Positions 59,856-64,000 of a DNA stretch of 64,000 nucleotides are shown here, piece by piece. This DNA is from Mycolicibacterium thermoresistibile. GTDB taxonomy: Bacteria > Actinomycetota > Actinomycetes > Mycobacteriales > Mycobacteriaceae. The notes below the pieces were generated by a model that saw nothing but the letters and a program-made list of their open reading frames with translations, did not search any database and had not been told where the DNA came from. Position 1 is the first letter of the stretch, and each line of letters opens with the position of its first letter. The DNA lies in the NCBI RefSeq assembly GCF_900187065.1, contig NZ_LT906483.1:4650001-4714000 (forward strand). The letters are read 5' to 3'. The translations under genes and the position numbers were made by a program.

Positions 59856-62051
59856 GTGGCAGACAGGTCGAACTCTTCCGCAACGGGCACCGCCGTCCCG
59901 GTGGCCGACAGCCCGGCGGCGATCCGCAACGTGGCGCTGGTCGGGCCGTCCGGGGGCGGTAAGACCACGCTGATCGAGGCGCTGCTGGTGGCGACCGGCG
60001 TGCTGAACCGGCCCGGCTCGGTCATCGAGGGCACCACGGTCTGCGACTTCGACGAGGCCGAGGTCGCCCAGCAGCGGTCCATCGCGCTGGCGCTGGCGCC
60101 GCTCAAGTACGACGGGGTCAAGGTCAACCTGCTCGACACCCCGGGCTACGCCGATTTCGTCGGGGAACTGCGGGCCGGGCTGCGGGCCGCCGACTGTGTG
60201 TTGTTCGTGGTCGCCGCCAACGAGGGCGTCGACGCCTCCACCCGGGCGCTGTGGCGGGAATGCAGCGAGGTGGGGATGCCGCGCGCGGTGGCGATCACCA
60301 AACTCGACCATCCGAGCGCCGACTACGCCGAGGCGCTGGCCGGCGCCCAAGCGGCGTTCGGCGAACGGGTGCTTCCGCTCTTCGTCCCCGTCGACGACGG
60401 TCTGCTCGGCCTGATCACCAAGACCCACTACCGGTATTCGGAACGCGCCCGGACGCTGCGCCCGCCCGACGGTGCCCACACCGAACGCATCGACACCCTC
60501 CGCGGCGAGCTGATCGAGGGTGTGATCGAGGAGTCCGAGGACGAGACGCTGATGGACCGCTACCTCGCCGGGGAGGACATCGACGAGTCGGTGCTGCTCA
60601 AGGACCTCGAACAGGCGATCGCCCGGGGATCGTTCTTCCCGGTCATCCCGGTGTGCTCCACCACCGGGATCGGCACCCTGGAACTGCTCGACATCATCAC
60701 CCGCGGATTCCCGGCACCGCCCGAACACCGGCTGCCCGAGATGTTCACCCCGGCCGGGGCCCGGCGCGATCCGCTGCCCTGCGATCCGGCCGGGCCGCTG
60801 CTGGCCGAGGTGGTCAAGACGACCTCGGACCCCTACGTCGGCAGGATCAGTCTGACCAGGGTGTTCTCCGGAACCATCAGGCCCGACACGACCGTTCACG
60901 TGTCGGGCCATTTCACGGCGTTCTTCGGCACCGTGCCGTTCGGGACCGGGTCCTTCGGGACCGGCAGCGGCCCGTCCGGGACGGCCTGGACCGTCGGCCA
61001 CACCGACCACGATGAGGACGAGCGGATCGGTTCGCTGTCCTTTCCGCTCGGCAAACAGCAGCGTCCCGCCCCGGCGGTGATCGCCGGCGACATCTGTGCG
61101 ATCGGCCGGCTCACCCGCGCGGAGACCGGTGACACGTTGTCGGACAAGGACAATCCCCTGGTACTCAAACCGTGGACCATGCCCGAACCGCTGTTGCCGG
61201 TGGCGGTGCGACCGCGTGCCAAGACCGATGAGGACAAGCTGGCGGTCGGGTTGCAGCGGCTCAACGCCGAGGACCCGACGTTGCGGATCGAGCAGAACCC
61301 GCAGACCCATCAGATCGTGTTGTGGTGCATGGGTGAAGCGCACGCCCAGGTGGTGCTCGACACGCTGGCCCGCCGCCACGGGGTCGCGGTGGACACCGTC
61401 GAGGTCCGCGTTCCGCTGCGAGAAACGTTCGGCGACAAGGCAAGAGGGCATGGCCGGCATGTCAAGCAGTCCGGTGGTCACGGTCAGTACGCGGTGTGCG
61501 ACATCGAGGTGGAACCGCTGCCGGAGGGTTCCGGTTTCGAGTTCGTCGACAAGGTGGTCGGCGGTGCGGTGCCGCGTCAGTTCATCCCGAGCGTGGAGAA
61601 AGGGGTCCGCGCCCAGATGGAGAAGGGGGTGGCAGCCGGCTACCCCGTCGTCGACATCCGCGTGACGCTGGTCGACGGCAAGGCGCACAGCGTCGACTCG
61701 TCGGACTTCGCGTTTCAGATGGCCGGCGCCCTCGCGCTCCGGGAAGCCGCCGCGGCCACCCGCATCGACCTGCTCGAACCCGTCGACGAGGTGACCGTCG
61801 TCATTCCCGACGACCTCGTCGGACCGGTGATGAGTGATCTGGCCGGGCGCCGCGGCCGGGTGCTGGGCACCGAGAAGACCGACGAGGACCGCTCGGCGGT
61901 GCGTGCCGAGGTCCCGCAGATCGAATTGACCCGGTACGCAGTCGATCTGCGGTCGCTGGCGCACGGCGCCGGGTCGTTCACCCGCAGCTTCGCCCGCTAC
62001 GAACCGATGCCCGAGGCGGCGGCCGCGAAGATCCGATCCCAGGGCACGTGA
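59856..62051 (+). CDS. fusA2: EF-G-like GTPase FusA2
   Basis: 731 residues. P-loop GPSGGGKTTLIEA, switch II DTPGYADFVGEL, G4 TKLDH. Domains II-V follow (GRISLTRVFSGTIRPDTTVHV; GHGRHVKQSGGHGQYAVCDIE; a C-terminal RGRVLGTE). Acts on the ribosome; in M. smegmatis FusA2 has no detected canonical translocase role to my memory. Domain II contains a TGSFGTGSGPSGTAW insert with FGTG repeats. GTG 59856 with GGGAG. Confidence 0.93.
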   Translation: MADRSNSSATGTAVPVADSPAAIRNVALVGPSGGGKTTLIEALLVATGVLNRPGSVIEGTTVCDFDEAEVAQQRSIALALAPLKYDGVKVNLLDTPGYADFVGELRAGLRAADCVLFVVAANEGVDASTRALWRECSEVGMPRAVAITKLDHPSADYAEALAGAQAAFGERVLPLFVPVDDGLLGLITKTHYRYSERARTLRPPDGAHTERIDTLRGELIEGVIEESEDETLMDRYLAGEDIDESVLLKDLEQAIARGSFFPVIPVCSTTGIGTLELLDIITRGFPAPPEHRLPEMFTPAGARRDPLPCDPAGPLLAEVVKTTSDPYVGRISLTRVFSGTIRPDTTVHVSGHFTAFFGTVPFGTGSFGTGSGPSGTAWTVGHTDHDEDERIGSLSFPLGKQQRPAPAVIAGDICAIGRLTRAETGDTLSDKDNPLVLKPWTMPEPLLPVAVRPRAKTDEDKLAVGLQRLNAEDPTLRIEQNPQTHQIVLWCMGEAHAQVVLDTLARRHGVAVDTVEVRVPLRETFGDKARGHGRHVKQSGGHGQYAVCDIEVEPLPEGSGFEFVDKVVGGAVPRQFIPSVEKGVRAQMEKGVAAGYPVVDIRVTLVDGKAHSVDSSDFAFQMAGALALREAAAATRIDLLEPVDEVTVVIPDDLVGPVMSDLAGRRGRVLGTEKTDEDRSAVRAEVPQIELTRYAVDLRSLAHGAGSFTRSFARYEPMPEAAAAKIRSQGT

Positions 62052-62072
62052 CGAGGCACGTGATAATGAACC

Positions 62073-63203
62073 ATGCCCTCGGTCAAGCCGTTTCGCATCG
62101 CCGTTCCCGACGACGACCTCGACGACCTGCGCCACCGCCTGGCGCGCACCCGCTGGCCCGACCGCGAATGTGTCGACGACTGGGGGCAGGGCGTCCCGCT
62201 GGACTATGTGCGGGACCTGGCCGGGTACTGGGCCGACGGATACGACTGGCGGGCCCGGGAGGCCGCGCTGAACCGCTTCGATCAGTTCATCACCGAACTC
62301 GACGGGCTCGACATCCACTTCATCCATCAGCGCTCCCCGCATCCGGACGCGTTTCCGCTCCTGATCACCCACGGCTGGCCGGGCTCGATCGTGGAGTTCC
62401 ACAAGGTCATCGGGCCGCTCACCGACCCGACGGCGCACGGCGGCACGGCCGCCGACGCGTTTCACGTGGTGTGCCCGTCACTGCCGGGTTACGGGTTCTC
62501 CGGTAAGCCGACGACGACCGGATGGGGTGTCGGCCGGATAGCGACCGCCTGGGATGAGTTGATGGCCCGGCTCGGCTATGACCGTTACGGCGCCCAGGGC
62601 GGCGACTGGGGCGCCGCCGTCACCACCGAACTCGGCCGCCGCGGCGGCCGGTGCGTGGCCATCCACACCACCATGCCGCTCGCCCGGCCACCGGCCGATC
62701 TGACCGATCCCACGCCGGAGGAGCAGCGGGCGCTGGCGGCCGCCCGGCACTACCGGCGCTGGGATTCCGGATACGCCAAACAGCAGTCGACCCGGCCGCA
62801 GACACTGGGCTACGGCCTGGTCGACTCGCCGGTCGGCCAGCTGGCCTGGATCGTCGAGAAGTTCTGGGCCTGGACGGACTGCGACGGCCACCCGGAGAAC
62901 GTGCTGAGCCGTGACGAACTGCTGGACAACGTGATGCTGTACTGGGTGACCGGATCGGCGGCGTCGTCGGCACGGCTGTACTGGGAGAGTTTCGCGGTGT
63001 TCGGCTCCACGGACCGGGTCCGGGTGCCGACCGGGGTGGCGCGGTTCCCGCGCGAGATCAATCAGGCGCCGCGGCACTGGTGCGAGGCGATCTACCCGAT
63101 CACCCACTGGACGGATATGCCGCGGGGAGGTCACTTCGCCGCGTTCGAACAGCCCGAACTGTTCGTCGAGGACGTCCGGACGTTCTTCCGCACCATCCGG
63201 TGA
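62073..63203 (+). CDS. Epoxide hydrolase with N-terminal EHN domain
   Basis: 376 residues. The N-terminal helical EHN domain (VPDDDLDDLRHRLARTRWPD) precedes the alpha/beta-hydrolase core: THGWPGSIVEF, PSLPGYGFSGKP, AQGGDWGAAVT with the nucleophile Asp, and GGHFAAFEQPELF with the catalytic His. Hydrolyses epoxides to diols; substrate unknown. ATG 62073, 21 bp after fusA2, so probably same transcript. Confidence 0.92.
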   Translation: MPSVKPFRIAVPDDDLDDLRHRLARTRWPDRECVDDWGQGVPLDYVRDLAGYWADGYDWRAREAALNRFDQFITELDGLDIHFIHQRSPHPDAFPLLITHGWPGSIVEFHKVIGPLTDPTAHGGTAADAFHVVCPSLPGYGFSGKPTTTGWGVGRIATAWDELMARLGYDRYGAQGGDWGAAVTTELGRRGGRCVAIHTTMPLARPPADLTDPTPEEQRALAAARHYRRWDSGYAKQQSTRPQTLGYGLVDSPVGQLAWIVEKFWAWTDCDGHPENVLSRDELLDNVMLYWVTGSAASSARLYWESFAVFGSTDRVRVPTGVARFPREINQAPRHWCEAIYPITHWTDMPRGGHFAAFEQPELFVEDVRTFFRTIR

Positions 63204-63222
63204 GCGACCGGCGGCGCGACGC

Positions 63223-64000
63223 TCAGGTGCGGACCTGCTGCGACCGGGACTGCTGGGCCAGGGCGGCCACCTCGAGGCGTTCCTCATAGGCGCCCTCGTT
63301 GCGGCCCAGGGCGACGGTCGCCGCGAACATCGCGGCCCCGGCGAGGGCCAGCGGCACCGGCTCCCAGCCGTTGATGTCGAGATGCTCACCCAGCACCGCG
63401 GCGCCCAACGCGACGGCCACCACCGGTTCCAGCACCAGCATGGTGGGCACCGACGCCTGCAGCGAACCGGCGTGGAACGCCGACTGTTGCAGCAAGGTCG
63501 CCAGCACCCCGAGCAGGATCAGCAGGTAGAGCAGCGGCGAGGTCACGCCGACCGCGACGCCGCCGGTGAACAGCTTGTGCAACCACACCTTCGTCAGCAC
63601 CGCCACGACGCCGAACAACACGCCGACCGCGGTGGCCAGCAGCAGCGCCCGCCGCCAGCCCAGACTGCGCACCGCCAACACCACGCAGACGGTCACCCCG
63701 GCCACACAGGCCACCGTCACCACGACCGTGCCGGGAATCGACGCCTGGTAGTCGCCGGGTTTGGGTTTGGCGATCAACACGAACGCGGCGAGCGCGACGG
63801 TGAGCACGGCCGCCCACGCCCATTCACCGCGGCTGACCCGCCGGGCCCCCAGCCGCGCGCTCAACGGCAATGCGAACAGCAACGCCGACACCAGGATCGG
63901 CTGCACCAGGATCAGCGAACCGAACGCCAGGGCGGCGGCCTGCAGGGCGTATCCGGCGACGGCCGCACCGGTGCCGATCCACCACAGCCGGCGCCGGACC
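63223..64000 (-). CDS. DMT-family membrane transporter (5' end outside window)
   Basis: C-terminal about 259 residues of a 10-helix DMT/EamA-type transporter. LWWIGTGAAVAGYALQAAAL and GSLILVQPILVSALLFALPL are near the left edge, then helices up to LDINGWEPVPLALAGAAMF. The start lies beyond base 64000. Substrate unknown; family members move amino acids, nucleotide sugars or drugs. Confidence 0.88.
   Translation of the reverse strand, partial: VRRRLWWIGTGAAVAGYALQAAALAFGSLILVQPILVSALLFALPLSARLGARRVSRGEWAWAAVLTVALAAFVLIAKPKPGDYQASIPGTVVVTVACVAGVTVCVVLAVRSLGWRRALLLATAVGVLFGVVAVLTKVWLHKLFTGGVAVGVTSPLLYLLILLGVLATLLQQSAFHAGSLQASVPTMLVLEPVVAVALGAAVLGEHLDINGWEPVPLALAGAAMFAATVALGRNEGAYEERLEVAALAQQSRSQQVRT

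Noticed and set aside
59778..62465. 895-residue open frame antisense to fusA2 and the epoxide hydrolase
   Set aside because: Both strands' real genes have conserved motifs; this frame has none and is composition-driven.

Overview
This 64-kb, high-GC window reads as the chromosome of a non-tuberculous, probably fast-growing Mycobacterium (Mycolicibacterium). Supporting signs are frequent GTG starts, GTGA/ATGA stop-start overlaps, F420-dependent enzymes, an EspC-like type VII secretion protein, TreS-Mak trehalose metabolism, and gene groups I recall as neighbours in M. tuberculosis (Rv0120c-Rv0121c, Rv0126-Rv0127, Rv0135c-Rv0139, Rv0142-Rv0143c), here rearranged and interrupted by accessory genes. 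I saw no rRNA, tRNA or CRISPR array.

1-9.4 kb: the 5' part of a catalase fused to a CsbD-like domain; an IS110-family element just upstream of it whose 5' leader folds like a bridge RNA; a PHP/helix-hairpin-helix nuclease-like protein; an ArsR-SulP operon; a lipoprotein hydrolase divergent from an XRE-cupin regulator, with one copy of a 31-bp repeat on each side of the pair; an LLM F420 oxidoreductase. 9.5-22.6 kb: glutamate synthase gltBD, a CopB-type metal ATPase divergent from a thioesterase across a CsoR-type palindrome, a ClC transporter, dps, a 3-methyladenine glycosylase and a small conserved gene.

22.6-31.3 kb: a broken photolyase, crtI and a methyltransferase (a carotenoid remnant with no crtB in view), then the Rv0139/Rv0138/msrA/cyp138/TetR block. 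A KstR-type site lies in front of the Rv0138-Rv0139-like pair. Between msrA and cyp138 sits a three-gene cassette that looks like a type VII secretion partner, a glycine-zipper (pore-like) effector and a polytopic membrane protein that could be its immunity factor. 31.3-35.8 kb: a TetR gene, two methyltransferases, an alpha/alpha-toroid protein and a GT4 glycosyltransferase. Related palindromes at both ends suggest one regulator for the block, and the glycosyltransferase operon appears to begin with a leaderless 32-codon reading frame.

35.8-47.3 kb: a truncated DUF222 (13E12-type) gene, an acyl-CoA dehydrogenase, a DUF427 protein and a zinc alcohol dehydrogenase. Then come two membrane operons around a TetR gene: one has oxidase subunit III- and IV-like proteins plus two paralogous 249-aa membrane proteins but no subunit I; the other has a large membrane protein with an extracytoplasmic domain, a one-helix protein, a cupredoxin-like lipoprotein and a FedA-like membrane protein. 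Together they could form an undescribed membrane redox or metal system. 47.3-64 kb: a PAS-ANTAR regulator, pncA, glgX, a TetR gene with a large inverted repeat upstream, treS-mak, a proline-rich surface protein, an HugZ-like protein, pyrE, an F420 PPOX-class protein, the EF-G-like fusA2, an epoxide hydrolase and a DMT transporter cut by the window edge.
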